Assembly: GCF_900291985.1 (NCBI RefSeq)
Contig: NZ_LT985980.1
Span: 1,168,001 to 1,232,000 of the forward strand
DNA from: Lysinibacillus timonensis
Lineage (GTDB): Bacteria > Bacillota > Bacilli > Bacillales_A > Planococcaceae
DNA: 64,000 nucleotides
Direction of reading: 5' to 3'
Part shown: positions 18,782 to 29,310 of the stretch, one piece after another
How positions within the stretch are numbered: position 1 is the stretch's first letter
Layout of the letters: each line of letters begins with the position of its first letter
The notes under the pieces: model-generated
The model's input: only the letters and a program-made list of their open reading frames with translations
What the model was told of the DNA's origin: nothing
The model's database searches: none
Translations under genes and position numbers: made by a program

Positions 18782-20179
18782 TTAGTTATTTTTACCGGCT
18801 AACTCAACAATTGTATCGGCGTAAATCGCAGCCGCTTTAATTAAGTTTTCAACCACAACAAATTCATCCTTTTGATGTGCTAGATCCGGCTCTCCAGGGA
18901 ATAGCATTCCAAATGCTACACCTTTTTTCATCGTTCTAGCATATGTCCCTCCACCAGTAGATAGTGCCTTCGAAAAGTCACCAGTATGTTTTCGGTATAC
19001 CCTTAATAAGGTTTGCACAAAATTATCCTCCTCACTTACATAGTGCGGTTGTGAATTGGAAATTAGGTCTAGTGTGAGGGAAGTCTTTCTAAGTTCTAAT
19101 TGAGCTTTTGTTAATTTCTCTTCAAATGGATAAGTCACTGAATAACGCATACTTACTTGTATCGTTCCACCCTTTTTATGATCAAATACTATTATCCCTG
19201 GATTAAGCGTTGTCGGACCTGACATTTCATCTTCATAGTTTAATTGTATTGCTGAACCATTATGATCATTTTCAAAGACGGTTAAAATAAATTCAACAAA
19301 TTCTTTGCTAGCGCCTGTTTTCACATAATCCTTCAAAAATTTGCAAAGCAAAACAGCAGCGTTACGTCCTTTTTCTGGTTCCATTGCATGTACAGACTTA
19401 CCATGAACAGTTATATTATATTGATTGCCTTCTACTATTATAGTACCATCCGTGTTATTTTCCTCTAAAAATAGTTGAAAATCGTGTAAGACACTAGAGT
19501 TTACACTACGCAACCTTACTTCTGCTTTATCTGGCACCATATTCGTTCGTTTTCCAGACTGAAATGATATTATTTCTTCATTTTCTAGCATAGGATGGTG
19601 TAAAGAGAACTGCAGTGTCGCTATACCTTTTTCAGCATTAATTAATGGAAAGTCTGCATCAGGTGCAAACCCAATGGTCGGCATTTCTTCTTTTTTGAAA
19701 TATCTGTCGACACATCTAAAACCGCTTTCTTCATCGGTTCCAATAATCATTCGCACTCTCTTATTTAGTATAATTCCTGCATCTTTTATCATTTTCAATG
19801 CAAGCCAAGCGGCAATCGTAGGTCCTTTATCGTCAATTGCACCACGACCAAAAAGTTTTCCATCCACCACTTCACCCTTAAAAGGAGGAAAAGTCCAATC
19901 ATTTCCCGCGGGGACAACATCGACATGACATAAAATGCCGAGTATCTCATCTCCTTGCCCCATTTCAATATGACCAGCAACATTATCAATATTTTTTGTA
20001 TTGAAGCCGTAGTGATTGCCTTTGTTTAACATCCAAAGCAATGCTTTTAACGGTCCTTGTCCAAATGGTGCATTATCTGTTGCAGTCTCTGTACTAAGAA
20101 TACTTTCAATTTGTATTAATTGTTGTAACTCAGTAATTAATTCTTCTTTTCTAGATTTTGCAATCTCATACCAATCCAA
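18782..20179 (-). CDS. pepV: Dipeptidase PepV, M20 metallopeptidase family
   Basis: A 465-residue co-catalytic zinc peptidase. The first zinc motif GILCHVDVVP (about 85), the bridging aspartate in GRGAIDDKGP (about 118), the catalytic EE in GTDEESGFRC (about 154) and a distal DADFPLINAEKG are in PepV order. It hydrolyses dipeptides in the cytoplasm. It forms a two-gene unit with dat, as in several Bacillales. Confidence 0.93.
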   Translation of the reverse strand: MDWYEIAKSRKEELITELQQLIQIESILSTETATDNAPFGQGPLKALLWMLNKGNHYGFNTKNIDNVAGHIEMGQGDEILGILCHVDVVPAGNDWTFPPFKGEVVDGKLFGRGAIDDKGPTIAAWLALKMIKDAGIILNKRVRMIIGTDEESGFRCVDRYFKKEEMPTIGFAPDADFPLINAEKGIATLQFSLHHPMLENEEIISFQSGKRTNMVPDKAEVRLRSVNSSVLHDFQLFLEENNTDGTIIVEGNQYNITVHGKSVHAMEPEKGRNAAVLLCKFLKDYVKTGASKEFVEFILTVFENDHNGSAIQLNYEDEMSGPTTLNPGIIVFDHKKGGTIQVSMRYSVTYPFEEKLTKAQLELRKTSLTLDLISNSQPHYVSEEDNFVQTLLRVYRKHTGDFSKALSTGGGTYARTMKKGVAFGMLFPGEPDLAHQKDEFVVVENLIKAAAIYADTIVELAGKNN

Positions 20180-20504
20180 ATTTAGGCACCTCCATATTTA
20201 TCACTATTTTACTATTTCTAATTAAAAAAACAATTGAGGTACATACATTATTTGTCATAGTCTGTAAAATCATATCTAATAAAATGGAGAATTATTTGTA
20301 AATTTTATATTAATTATTTGAGAATTATGGAATTTTTAATAGTTTACTGATATAATGGCCATGTCAAGAGATTATATTGACAAAAAATTCTGAATAAAAG
20401 GGGATGTCTAAGGCAGAAATTTAAAAGCCTGTGCTCCTTTCGCACAATAGTGTCGTCCGCTAGTCTTTGCCATGAGAATTAAGATCGAAGGAGTGGTTCA
20501 TTTA
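20180..20504. other. Divergent pepV/ytzE intergenic region with a structured-looking ytzE leader
   Basis: The AT-rich left part presumably carries the pepV promoter; TATAAT at 20351-20356 and TTGACA at 20377-20382 are present but not correctly spaced to each other. The segment 20399-20480 is noticeably richer in G and C, contains a small hairpin GTGCTCCTTTCGCAC (20431-20445) and other short complementary runs, and has no convincing coding frame. It may be a 5' leader of ytzE; I do not recognise it. Confidence 0.35.
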
Positions 20505-20726
20505 ATGAAACCAACTACTGACAGAATGCTTAATCGTATTAAAGACGTGTATATGTTTATCCTAGATAAGGGTGTGGTATCTACACAGGATTTAGTCGAA
20601 GAGTTCAACATCACTCCTCGCACCATTCAAAGAGATTTGAATGTGTTAGCCTTCAATGATTTGGTCACGAGCCCAAGTCGAGGCAAATGGACAACGACGA
20701 AGAAAAAAGTAAAGTTAACATCTTAG
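20505..20726 (+). CDS. ytzE: YtzE-like small DeoR-type HTH protein
   Basis: A 73-residue protein that is almost entirely a DeoR-type winged helix-turn-helix (VSTQDLVEEFNITPRTIQRDLN, about residues 21-42), without the sugar-phosphate effector domain of full DeoR regulators. The ATG at 20505 follows AAGGAG; the frame extends upstream to 20472 but that part lacks a site. B. subtilis has YtzE at the same syntenic place. Target genes are unknown. Confidence 0.85.
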   Translation: MKPTTDRMLNRIKDVYMFILDKGVVSTQDLVEEFNITPRTIQRDLNVLAFNDLVTSPSRGKWTTTKKKVKLTS

Positions 20727-20770
20727 AATTTAAGAGTTCCGTAAATATTACGAGATTCTATTCATACAAA

Positions 20771-20805
20771 AAGAATGACCTTTCGTCGGGGTCATTCTTT
20801 TCTTT
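20771..20805. terminator. Bidirectional terminator between ytzE and the pseudouridine synthase gene
   Basis: A 10-bp stem AAGAATGACC / GGTCATTCTT (20771-20780 with 20790-20799), T-rich on the plus strand and A-rich on its left side, between two convergent genes. Confidence 0.88.
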
Positions 20806-20823
20806 TCTTATATAGTTTTTTAT

Positions 20824-21537
20824 TTATCTATTTACTTTTAGAGCTTCAAGTTCTTCCTCTGTTAACTCACGATAATCCCCTAACTCTAAACTTTCATCAA
20901 GAGTTAAACTCCCCATAGATATTCGTTTTAAATAAGTTACTTTTTTATTACGCGCTTCAAACATTCTTTTTACTTGATGAAATTTACCTTCTTGAATCGT
21001 TAACTCAATTTCAGAATTAGGACCTGATTTTAATATATTTAAAATACCAGGTTTCGTCATATAACCGTCGTCTAGCTCCACACCCATATTAAATGCTTCA
21101 ACATCGTCTTCCGTTACTATGCCACTAATTTTAGCATAATACGTTTTGGGTACATGTTTTTTCGGAGATAGTAAGTTATGAGCTAAAACTCCATCATTTG
21201 TTAGTAATAGAAGACCTTCTGTATCCTTATCGAGCCGTCCTACAGGAAATGGTTTGAAATGTTGCGCAAGCGGGTCTAATAAGTCAATTACTGTTTCGTC
21301 AAATAGATCCTCAGTTGCTGAAATGACTCCTGGAGGTTTATTCATCATTAAGTAAATATATTCTGTATATTGAACCCTCTCATCAAACACTGACACATTC
21401 TGTTTTTCTGGATCCACCTGCATACTTGAATCTTTTACAACTTCACCATCAACTGTAACTGCTTTTTGTTTAAGTAATTGTTTGACTTCTTTTCGTGAAC
21501 CGTAACCCATATTTGCTAACAGCTTATCTAAACGCAT
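20824..21537 (-). CDS. rsuA: 16S rRNA pseudouridine(516) synthase, RsuA family
   Basis: A 237-residue protein with an N-terminal S4 RNA-binding domain (MRLDKLLANMGYGSRKEVKQ) and a pseudouridine synthase domain. The catalytic aspartate lies in PVGRLDKDTEGLLLLTND (about 105). Length and motif order fit the RsuA branch (YtzG/YtzF in B. subtilis). It follows ytgP by 9 bp. Confidence 0.9.
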   Translation of the reverse strand: MRLDKLLANMGYGSRKEVKQLLKQKAVTVDGEVVKDSSMQVDPEKQNVSVFDERVQYTEYIYLMMNKPPGVISATEDLFDETVIDLLDPLAQHFKPFPVGRLDKDTEGLLLLTNDGVLAHNLLSPKKHVPKTYYAKISGIVTEDDVEAFNMGVELDDGYMTKPGILNILKSGPNSEIELTIQEGKFHQVKRMFEARNKKVTYLKRISMGSLTLDESLELGDYRELTEEELEALKVNR

Positions 21538-21546
21538 ATAAGCCTC

Positions 21547-23172
21547 CTATTTTAACCCGACTTTTGTAGCGAGTCTTGTTATTCGTTCGCCTAACATTTT
21601 TTGTGCTAGACCTAGTCTAAATGATAAATATCCATACACTGCAATACCAACCGCTACACAAATTAAGGAGATAATAACTGCTGATAATTTACTATCAACG
21701 GGTCCCATGATTGAAATTAATAATTTTTGTGTAATGAATACAGCAATTGTCATGACTAAGGATAAGATTGTGATTAGTATAATTCGGCGTGTGACCATTT
21801 TTGATTGATAATTTAAAACCTTTTTTAAGACAATTAAATTAATAATAATTGAAATTCCATATCCAATTGCTGTTGCAAGTATTGCACCATCAGCTTGCAT
21901 TGCTTTTACTAATGGTGTATTCAGCATTAATTTAACTAATATTCCAGTTAATAAACTAAAGATGATCCATTTCTGATAATCAATTCCTTGTAGTAGGGCA
22001 GCAGTAACTTGGAATAAAGCAAATAGAATAGCAATTGGTGCATAGTGTGCTAAAACACTAGCTCCCATTTCACTTTCCGAATACAACATAAAGTAGATTT
22101 CATTTGCTAAAACTGAAATTCCTAATGTTGCGGGTAACGTAATGAAAAAAAGTATTTGATAAGATTTATCCATAGCATTACGTAGTAATTTGTACTCACC
22201 TTGAGTGAAATACTTCGTAATTGTTGGTATCAAAGCTAAAGACAAACTAGTAGCCAACATCACTGGAATAATGACTACTTTATGCGTTGTGAAGTTAATC
22301 ATCATTAAATATTTGTCTGAAACTGCAGACATTCCGATAGATGCCATTGCACCATTAAACGTTAACATATCGACTAATTGGAACAATGGATTCGCAAGTC
22401 CTACAAAAATGATTGGTATAGAGAACGTTAACACTTCTTTGTAAATTGTTGATAGTTCTAAATTAGAAGTGGTAACTGTACTTCGACTACGTAACAATTG
22501 AAATTCTGGTTTATATTTTTTCCAATAGTACCCTAGTACAAATAATCCACCAATTGCACCAACGAAAGCAGCAAATACTGAAAGTGAAATAGCCGTTTCT
22601 GGATGTCCTTTTAGAAGAACAACAATGATAAATGATCCAAGTAAAAGGAAGATAATACGAACAATTTGTTCAATCAATTGAGAAATTGCTGTAGGTTGCA
22701 TTTTATCATAGCCTTGGAAAAATCCTCGTATTAAGCTCATGATGGGAACCACTATTAATGCATAACTTACCCATCTTATAACCGTTGCCACTTGTTCAAC
22801 TGTAAATGCTTGTTCTTCACTTTTAATCACCACTTGTGCAATTGGTGTAGCTAATAAATTTAGAACAAAGAAGGCTGCGAATCCAGTAATCGTCATGACG
22901 AGCATTCCAGACTTCATTAACTTATATCCTGACTCATAATCTCCCAATGTATTATATTTAGAAACAAATTTTGATACGGCTAAAGGTAGACCTGATATCG
23001 CTATACTCAACATTATGGAATACGGTATGTAAGCGTATTGATACAATGCAATATTTTCTTCTCCAATAATTGCATAAAAAGGAAAAATGTAAATTAACCC
23101 AAGCACTTTTGATAAAAACATACCTATTGTTAATATCGCAGTACCCTTCATCAAAGAGGACATGTAATCCAT
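21547..23172 (-). CDS. ytgP: Lipid II flippase YtgP/MurJ, MOP superfamily
   Basis: A 541-residue polytopic protein with about 14 hydrophobic segments. The N-terminal GTAILTIGMFLSKVLGLIYI and ISGLPLAVSKFVSKY segments are typical of the polysaccharide-exporter/SpoVB branch of MOP transporters. B. subtilis YtgP is the MurJ that flips lipid II during wall synthesis, and position next to the rsuA-like gene supports orthology. SpoVB-like paralogues are the alternative. Confidence 0.85.
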   Translation of the reverse strand: MDYMSSLMKGTAILTIGMFLSKVLGLIYIFPFYAIIGEENIALYQYAYIPYSIMLSIAISGLPLAVSKFVSKYNTLGDYESGYKLMKSGMLVMTITGFAAFFVLNLLATPIAQVVIKSEEQAFTVEQVATVIRWVSYALIVVPIMSLIRGFFQGYDKMQPTAISQLIEQIVRIIFLLLGSFIIVVLLKGHPETAISLSVFAAFVGAIGGLFVLGYYWKKYKPEFQLLRSRSTVTTSNLELSTIYKEVLTFSIPIIFVGLANPLFQLVDMLTFNGAMASIGMSAVSDKYLMMINFTTHKVVIIPVMLATSLSLALIPTITKYFTQGEYKLLRNAMDKSYQILFFITLPATLGISVLANEIYFMLYSESEMGASVLAHYAPIAILFALFQVTAALLQGIDYQKWIIFSLLTGILVKLMLNTPLVKAMQADGAILATAIGYGISIIINLIVLKKVLNYQSKMVTRRIILITILSLVMTIAVFITQKLLISIMGPVDSKLSAVIISLICVAVGIAVYGYLSFRLGLAQKMLGERITRLATKVGLK

Positions 23173-23315
23173 CCTATCTATAGTAGGCTGTGAAATATTG
23201 ATTTCAAACAGACTAACTTAATTTCTTGTGTTTTTACTTGGAAATGTTTTATGTATAAAAAAGTCAAAATTGTTCTATTTATCATTATAAAGAAATGTAT
23301 AAATTTCTTCATTTA

Positions 23316-23362
23316 AAAAGACATAGTTCGGCCTTCATTTAGGCCGAACTGATGTCCTTTCT
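23316..23362 (-). terminator. Terminator of asnB
   Basis: A long stem, GTTCGGCCT/AGGCCGAAC extended by ATGTC/GACAT, with a T run on the minus strand, about 110 bp after the asnB stop. The remaining space up to ytgP shows no gene. Confidence 0.85.
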
Positions 23363-23468
23363 TTTGCCGATCAACATTAACACGAAAAATTAAAGTACTA
23401 GTACAAAAGAATTTTCAATCTTTTGATATAGCCCTTACAAGTTACTTATATTGAACGCTAATTTCAAT

Positions 23469-25328
23469 TTATGCAGCTACTTCATCAATAAAGAAACGTT
23501 TATACCATACAAGGAATACGTAAACAGTCCAAATATAGCGGGCGCGATTGGCCTTACCTGTATAATGTTCATCTAAATAGCCTACCAATTGATTCACATC
23601 GAAGAATTCATGAGTGAAATCTGCTTGGAATAATTCTTTAACCATGTTGTAGTATTTCTCTTCACGTAACCAATGACGAATTGGGACTGGGAAACCTAAC
23701 TTTTTACGGTTTGCCCATTCTTCTGGCAATTCACCGTTAGCAGCAAGTCGTAAAGCATATTTTGTATCAATATCGTTAACGCGATATTTTGATGGAATAT
23801 TTTTTGCTAACTCCATTACTTCTTTATCTAAGAATGGAACACGTAATTCCAATGAATGGGCCATACTCATTCGATCCGCTTTTAGCAAAATATCACCTGG
23901 CATCCATAAGTTTAAATCTAAATATTGCATTTTCGAAACATCATCATGACCTTTTACTTCATCGTAGATTCGTTTAGTAATAGATTTCACAGTTGGTCCA
24001 TTACGGAATTCAGGCTTCAACACGTTATAAGCATCGTCTTCATCCCATACTACAGCTTCTCCGATGAAACGTTCCTCAACTGTTTGTCCACCTTTAATAA
24101 GGAAGTTTGAAATTTTATTTTTTGGCATTTTTTCTGCAACACCGCGAATTACTTTACGAAGTCCTAATGGAACTTTTTCATAAGTCTCCATTTTTTTAGA
24201 GTTTTGATACCATTCGTAACCACCAAAAATTTCATCTGCCCCTTCACCTGACAAAACAACCGTAACATCTTTACTTGCTAATTCACAAAGGAAATAAAGA
24301 GGAACACTAGATGGGTTCGATTGTGGCTCGTCCATGTGGTATTGAATTGTTGGAAGTGCTTCAAAACATTCTTCAGCTGTAATATATTTACTTTCATTTT
24401 GGATACCTAATATATCGCACAATTCTTTAGAATGCGTTGTTTCATTAAACATTGCCTCATAATCTTTAAAACCAACTGAAAATGTTTTATTAGGTTGCAT
24501 TAAAGCAGTTACATAACTCGAGTCAATCCCACCAGATAGAAAAGCTCCTACTTTAACATCACTGATTTGATGCGCTTCAACCGAATCTTTCATTGTGTGA
24601 CGAATTTCATTTACATAGTGTTCCAAAGAATTCTCATTTTCATGGAACTTTTTATCCCAATAACGTTCCATTTTTGCAATTTTACCATCTTTAATAATCA
24701 TGTAATGCGCAGGTGGTAACTTAAATACACCTTTAAAGAACGTTTCATCCATTGATGAGTATTGGAAAGTTAGGTAAGGGCGAACTGCATCCTTATTTAA
24801 TTCTTTAATGAAAGATGGGTGTGGTAAAAATGACTTGATTTCTGAACCGAAAATAAATGTATTGTCAGTTGTGTGATTTGTATAATAAAGAGGTTTTATA
24901 CCAAAACCATCTCTAGCTATAAACATTTGGTCATTGTTCTTATCCCAAATACAAAAAGCAAACATACCTCGTAATTTTTTAACGAATTCAACACCATATT
25001 CCATATATCCGTAAATTAATACTTCACTATCTGATTTCGTTTTAAATTGGTGACCTTTTGAAATTAAATCATCACGTAATTGTTGAAAATTATAAATTTC
25101 ACCATTGAAAACTAGAACAATACTTCCATCGGCACTATAAAGTGGCTGGTTCGCAACATCTGATAAATCAATAATACTTAGACGTCTAAATCCTAAAGTA
25201 ACTTGTTCATCTGTATGTATACCACCGCTATCAGGACCGCGATGAATAATTGTATTCATCATACTTTCAATTGTTTTAGAATGATCTATAATATTTGTTC
25301 CGTTAATATAGCCAATAAATCCGCACAT
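23469..25328 (-). CDS. asnB: Asparagine synthetase, glutamine-hydrolysing
   Basis: About 619 residues. The start is set at the ATG giving MCGFIGY, behind GAGGTG, because the cysteine must be N-terminal after methionine removal to act as the class II glutaminase nucleophile; the longest frame adds MKN. The glutaminase domain has HRGPDSGG and FNGEIYN; the synthetase domain has the ATP-binding LSGGIDSSYV (about 258) and GEGADEIFGGY. It transfers ammonia from glutamine to aspartate. It is monocistronic with its own terminator. Confidence 0.95.
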   Translation of the reverse strand: MCGFIGYINGTNIIDHSKTIESMMNTIIHRGPDSGGIHTDEQVTLGFRRLSIIDLSDVANQPLYSADGSIVLVFNGEIYNFQQLRDDLISKGHQFKTKSDSEVLIYGYMEYGVEFVKKLRGMFAFCIWDKNNDQMFIARDGFGIKPLYYTNHTTDNTFIFGSEIKSFLPHPSFIKELNKDAVRPYLTFQYSSMDETFFKGVFKLPPAHYMIIKDGKIAKMERYWDKKFHENENSLEHYVNEIRHTMKDSVEAHQISDVKVGAFLSGGIDSSYVTALMQPNKTFSVGFKDYEAMFNETTHSKELCDILGIQNESKYITAEECFEALPTIQYHMDEPQSNPSSVPLYFLCELASKDVTVVLSGEGADEIFGGYEWYQNSKKMETYEKVPLGLRKVIRGVAEKMPKNKISNFLIKGGQTVEERFIGEAVVWDEDDAYNVLKPEFRNGPTVKSITKRIYDEVKGHDDVSKMQYLDLNLWMPGDILLKADRMSMAHSLELRVPFLDKEVMELAKNIPSKYRVNDIDTKYALRLAANGELPEEWANRKKLGFPVPIRHWLREEKYYNMVKELFQADFTHEFFDVNQLVGYLDEHYTGKANRARYIWTVYVFLVWYKRFFIDEVAA

Positions 25329-25563
25329 ATTTTTCACCTCGTGCTAAAAAATGCAATACAAATATATCATACCATGAATATTATTTTGTATGATACAGTA
25401 GTTACGATAAAAGATTATAAAACTTTAATACTAAACATTCAATGAACGTTTAACAGAAGTAGTTTTAGTAAGATAATAGTATATTGATCCTTATATAGTT
25501 GTTCCCAACTTTTATCAGTTTTAAATTAAAACAAAACAATCTAAAGAAAGTGAGTCTCTAAAC

Positions 25564-26817
25564 ATGTATGACGTTATTGTAATCGGTGGGGGTCCCTCTG
25601 GTTTAATGGCGGCTATTGCTGCTGGTGAACAAAAGAAACGAGTATTATTAATTGAAAAAGGAAATAAACTCGGAAAAAAACTTGCCATTTCAGGTGGTGG
25701 TAGATGCAATGTAACAAATCGATTATCTGTTGATGAAATTGTGAAACATATTCCAGGAAATGGGCGCTTTTTATACAGTCCGTTTACTGTTTATAACAAT
25801 GATGATATCATTCAATTCTTTGAAGGACTAGGTGTTCCACTTAAAGAAGAAGATCATGGCCGTATGTTCCCTAAATCCGACCGTGCACAAGATGTAGTCA
25901 GTGCATTAATCAATGAATTAAAACGATTAGATGTTGAAATTAGACTACAAACAGCTGTGAGTAAATTGTTGATGGATGATGAAAAAATTTTAGGGGTTAG
26001 ATTACAAAATGGTGAAGAAATTCAATCTAAGGCCGTAATAGTAGCTGTCGGTGGAAAGGCTGTTCCGCAAACGGGTTCGACAGGTGATGGCTATCCATGG
26101 GCTGAAAGAGCAGGTCATACAGTCACAGAACTATATCCTACTGAGGTTCCGGTTACCTCAAAAGAACCATTTATTGTCTCACGAGAATTACAAGGTTTAG
26201 CTTTACGTGATGTAGCAGTATCCGTGTTAAATAAAAAAGGAAAACCAATTATTACTCATCAAATGGATATGTTATTTACTCATTTTGGTGTAAGTGGACC
26301 AGCCATTTTACGATGCAGTCAATTTGTCGTAAAAGAACTGAAGAAAAGTGGAGCTCCTGTGACAATTCGTATTCAAACATTAACTGACTATAATGAAGAA
26401 ACTTGTTTTCAATACTTAAGTAAGTTAGCAAAAGATGAGCCGAAGAAGACGTTGAAGAATGTATGGAAATCAATTGCTCCTGAAAGATGGTTACTATTTT
26501 TATTAGATCGGGTTCATATTGACCATTCTCTAACAGTAGCTGAAATTTCACAAGAGAAAATTCGACTACTTGCCCATGAGCTTGTCTCCTTTACAATGGA
26601 AGTCCACGGAACACAACCTTTAGAAAAAGCATTTGTAACGGGTGGTGGTATTTCAGTAAAAGAAATTGAGCCGAAAACTATGGCATCGAAGAAAAAATAC
26701 GGATTATTTTTCTGCGGAGAAATATTAGATATCCATGGTTACACGGGTGGATATAATATTACTTCCGCGCTTGTAACAGGACGTATTGCTGGAATGAGTG
26801 CAGGATCTTTAGATTAG
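25564..26817 (+). CDS. ytfP: FAD-dependent oxidoreductase YtfP, HI0933 family
   Basis: A 417-residue flavoprotein. The dinucleotide-binding motif [12 protein letters not shown] (about 6-17), [29 protein letters not shown] and the C-terminal [21 protein letters not shown] are characteristic of the HI0933-like family. The physiological substrate is not established. It is divergent from asnB and has its own terminator. Confidence 0.9.
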   Translation: MYDVIVIGGGPSGLMAAIAAGEQKKRVLLIEKGNKLGKKLAISGGGRCNVTNRLSVDEIVKHIPGNGRFLYSPFTVYNNDDIIQFFEGLGVPLKEEDHGRMFPKSDRAQDVVSALINELKRLDVEIRLQTAVSKLLMDDEKILGVRLQNGEEIQSKAVIVAVGGKAVPQTGSTGDGYPWAERAGHTVTELYPTEVPVTSKEPFIVSRELQGLALRDVAVSVLNKKGKPIITHQMDMLFTHFGVSGPAILRCSQFVVKELKKSGAPVTIRIQTLTDYNEETCFQYLSKLAKDEPKKTLKNVWKSIAPERWLLFLLDRVHIDHSLTVAEISQEKIRLLAHELVSFTMEVHGTQPLEKAFVTGGGISVKEIEPKTMASKKKYGLFFCGEILDIHGYTGGYNITSALVTGRIAGMSAGSLD

Positions 26818-26826
26818 GTAATTTAA

Positions 26827-26890
26827 CAATGTTGTTATCATTTCAACATTGAAGAAGTGGGTGTACTATATGAGTTACCCACTTTTATTA
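26827..26890. terminator. Two hairpins between convergent ytfP and sirC; the second is a ytfP terminator
   Basis: The first hairpin has perfect 8-bp arms CAATGTTG/CAACATTG (26827-26851) without a T run on the plus strand; read on the minus strand it is followed by TTAAATT and could end sirC transcripts. The second has AAGTGGGT/ACCCACTT (26855-26884) followed by TTATTATT on the plus strand, a standard terminator for ytfP. Confidence 0.75.
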
Positions 26891-26907
26891 TTACAGCACA
26901 TGTTAAT

Positions 26908-27516
26908 TTAAAAGATAGTCTTCTCCAAAAAGTACTGACGCTCAAATTCATTATATCGATATGTATCACTCAGAACTAAATGTAGTAAGTAATTTTTTCT
27001 TTTCTCATCTGTAACAGTTAAAATTTTCAACCGTGCTTCTTGTAAAAATTGTAAATACTCTTCATATCCATCTTCTAAAAAGCTATTAATATCATTTTTA
27101 ATTTTTTTGGCAAGTAATGGACTTGCCCCTTCCGTCGATATCGCTATCGTTAGCCGGCCTCGCTCAAGTGTAGCAGTGTTAAAAAAGTTGCTGTCTTCTG
27201 GGGCATCAACTATGTTAATAAGTTGGCCTTCTACACAACTTTTTTTCACTTCCTCATTTACTTCTCTACTATTCGTTGCAGCTATCACTAAAAAAGCGTG
27301 ATTAACGTCTTCTGGTTGAAATGATCGAGCCACCCAATGGATGTCTCCCTTTAAAGCATATTTACGTAATTCATCTGTTACTGTTGGACTGATTACCTCA
27401 ACACTCGCTTTTTCTTTTACTAACTTATGTACTTTTTGTGTCGCCACTTTGCCCCCACCAACAATGACAATATGTTTGTTTTCTAATTTTAACATGACTG
27501 GATACAACCCATTCAC
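26908..27516 (-). CDS. sirC: Precorrin-2 dehydrogenase (siroheme synthase N-terminal type)
   Basis: About 200 residues. The Rossmann motif HIVIVGGGKVATQKVHKL near the N-terminus, LINIVDAPEDSNFFNTAT and STEGASPLLAKKIKND identify the NAD-dependent dehydrogenase that turns precorrin-2 into sirohydrochlorin (YlnF/SirC type). The frame begins at GTG 27516, but the TTG at 27507 has better spacing from AGGAG and would give a start at YPVML, as in relatives. It is distal in the siroheme/sulfite reductase gene set and lies just behind a terminator hairpin. Confidence 0.88.
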   Translation of the reverse strand: MNGLYPVMLKLENKHIVIVGGGKVATQKVHKLVKEKASVEVISPTVTDELRKYALKGDIHWVARSFQPEDVNHAFLVIAATNSREVNEEVKKSCVEGQLINIVDAPEDSNFFNTATLERGRLTIAISTEGASPLLAKKIKNDINSFLEDGYEEYLQFLQEARLKILTVTDEKRKNYLLHLVLSDTYRYNEFERQYFLEKTIF

Positions 27517-27525
27517 ACTCCTTGT

Positions 27526-27556
27526 AAAAAATAAAGGTTGCTCTGTGGCAACCTTT
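27526..27556 (-). terminator. Terminator between cysI and sirC
   Basis: An 8-bp stem AAAGGTTG/CAACCTTT (27533-27556) followed on the minus strand by ATTTTTT, in the 50 bp between the cysI stop and the sirC start; the T run abuts the sirC ribosome-binding site. Confidence 0.8.
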
Positions 27557-27566
27557 TTCTTGTAAA

Positions 27567-29297
27567 TTAAACCATTGCCTTTTGTTTATGAAAATCCCTA
27601 CCATCCGTAACAGCCTCAACATAGCCAACACGGATCACGAAATCCCCAAAATATTCACCATCATTACGTTCTTTTGCATAATGTTCTATAATTGGTCGAA
27701 GAGTTTTCAATATTTCCTCTTCTCCAATATTTTCTTTATAAATTTTATTTAAACGAGATCCTGTATGACTTGCACCTAAATACATATTATATTTTCCTGG
27801 CCCTTTTCCAATGAAGCCTATTTCAGCCATTGCTGCACGTGAACATCCGTTAGGACAGCCAGACATACGTATTGTGATATCTTGATTATGCAAACCGCTA
27901 TCATCTAATATTCGTTCGATTTTATCTATTAATGACGGCAAGTATCGTTCTGCTTCAGCCATTGCTAGCCCACAAGTGGGTAGTGCTACACAAGCAATTG
28001 AATTACGACGAAGCGCAGAATAGTTATCACTATCAGTTAACCTATATTTTTCAATTATTTGTTCTATATCTTTTCTAGTTCTATCAGCGACATTAGCAAT
28101 GACTACATTTTGATTTCCCGTAAAACGGAACTCTCCTTCATGAATACTCGCGATTTCGCGTAATGCTGTTTTAAGGGGGTAATTTTCAACATCACTTACT
28201 CGGCCATTTTGAATAAATAAGGTGAAGTGATGTTGATCATCATCACTTTTAACCCAGCCAAAACGATCACCAGTATGTGCAAATGTAAAAGACCTCGCTT
28301 CCTCAAATTCAAATCCTAAACGTGCTTCAATCTCCCTTTTTACATTCTTTAAACCTAAACGGTCTACTGTATATTTAAATCGTGCATTTTTTCTAACAGA
28401 ACGGTTACCATAATCCCGCTGTACCGTCATAATTTTCTCACAAGCATCTATTACTTTATCTTTAGATATATAGCCTATTAGACGAGCAAGTTGTGGATAT
28501 GTCGCAGTATCCCCATGTGTCATCCCCATACCGCCGCCAATTGCTACATTAAAGCCAACTAATTCTTCATTTTCACAAACTGCAATTAAGCCAATATCTT
28601 GAGAAAATACATCTACATCATTTGCTGGAGGGATTGCTATCCCAATTTTAAATTTGCGAGGTAAGTAAAGAGCTCCATAAATCGGTTCTTGTTCTTCTTG
28701 AGTATCAATTACTTTCTCTTTGTCTAACCATATTTCATAATATGCATTAGTACGTGGTAATAAATGTTCACTAATTTTGGTTGAATACTCAAAAATTTCT
28801 TGATGTAATTTTGATTGATATGGATTTGCATTACACATTACATTTCGGTTAACATCACCACAGGCTGCAATCGTATCAAATAATACATTGTTTAGTTCTT
28901 GTATATGTTTTTTCATGTTCCATTTTAAAATACCATGAAATTGTATTGTTTGACGTGTAGTAATTTTAAATGACTGATTCCCGTACTTATCTGACAGTTC
29001 ATCTAGTTTTAGCCATTGTTCCGGTGTTGCGACACCACCTGGCATACGAACACGCACCATAAATTGATATGCTGGTTCAAGTTTTTTCTGTTCTCTTTCT
29101 AGACGTTGATCACGGTCATCTTGTAAATAGCTCCCATGAAATTTCATTAAACGATTATCTGAATCTGGAATACCCGCACTTATTTCATCTTGCATACTTT
29201 CTACGAGTGTACCGCGCAAATAATTACTAGTAGACTTTATTTCTTCTACATCACTTGGTTTTCCTTCTTGAGGTGGTAATACAATTTTCTTTGTCAC
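27567..29297 (-). CDS. cysI: Sulfite reductase (NADPH) hemoprotein subunit
   Basis: About 576 residues. The siroheme/4Fe-4S cysteines are visible in [17 protein letters not shown] and [12 protein letters not shown] (C-x5-C and C-x3-C), and the substrate-binding arginine region in [13 protein letters not shown]. The frame is open up to 29567 inside cysJ, but the GTG at 29295-29297, 8 nt after AGGAGG, gives the expected N-terminus of Bacillus CysI. With CysJ it reduces sulfite to sulfide using six electrons. It follows cysJ by 13 bp. Confidence 0.95.
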   Translation of the reverse strand: MTKKIVLPPQEGKPSDVEEIKSTSNYLRGTLVESMQDEISAGIPDSDNRLMKFHGSYLQDDRDQRLEREQKKLEPAYQFMVRVRMPGGVATPEQWLKLDELSDKYGNQSFKITTRQTIQFHGILKWNMKKHIQELNNVLFDTIAACGDVNRNVMCNANPYQSKLHQEIFEYSTKISEHLLPRTNAYYEIWLDKEKVIDTQEEQEPIYGALYLPRKFKIGIAIPPANDVDVFSQDIGLIAVCENEELVGFNVAIGGGMGMTHGDTATYPQLARLIGYISKDKVIDACEKIMTVQRDYGNRSVRKNARFKYTVDRLGLKNVKREIEARLGFEFEEARSFTFAHTGDRFGWVKSDDDQHHFTLFIQNGRVSDVENYPLKTALREIASIHEGEFRFTGNQNVVIANVADRTRKDIEQIIEKYRLTDSDNYSALRRNSIACVALPTCGLAMAEAERYLPSLIDKIERILDDSGLHNQDITIRMSGCPNGCSRAAMAEIGFIGKGPGKYNMYLGASHTGSRLNKIYKENIGEEEILKTLRPIIEHYAKERNDGEYFGDFVIRVGYVEAVTDGRDFHKQKAMV

Positions 29298-29310
29298 GCT
29301 TACTTCCTCC

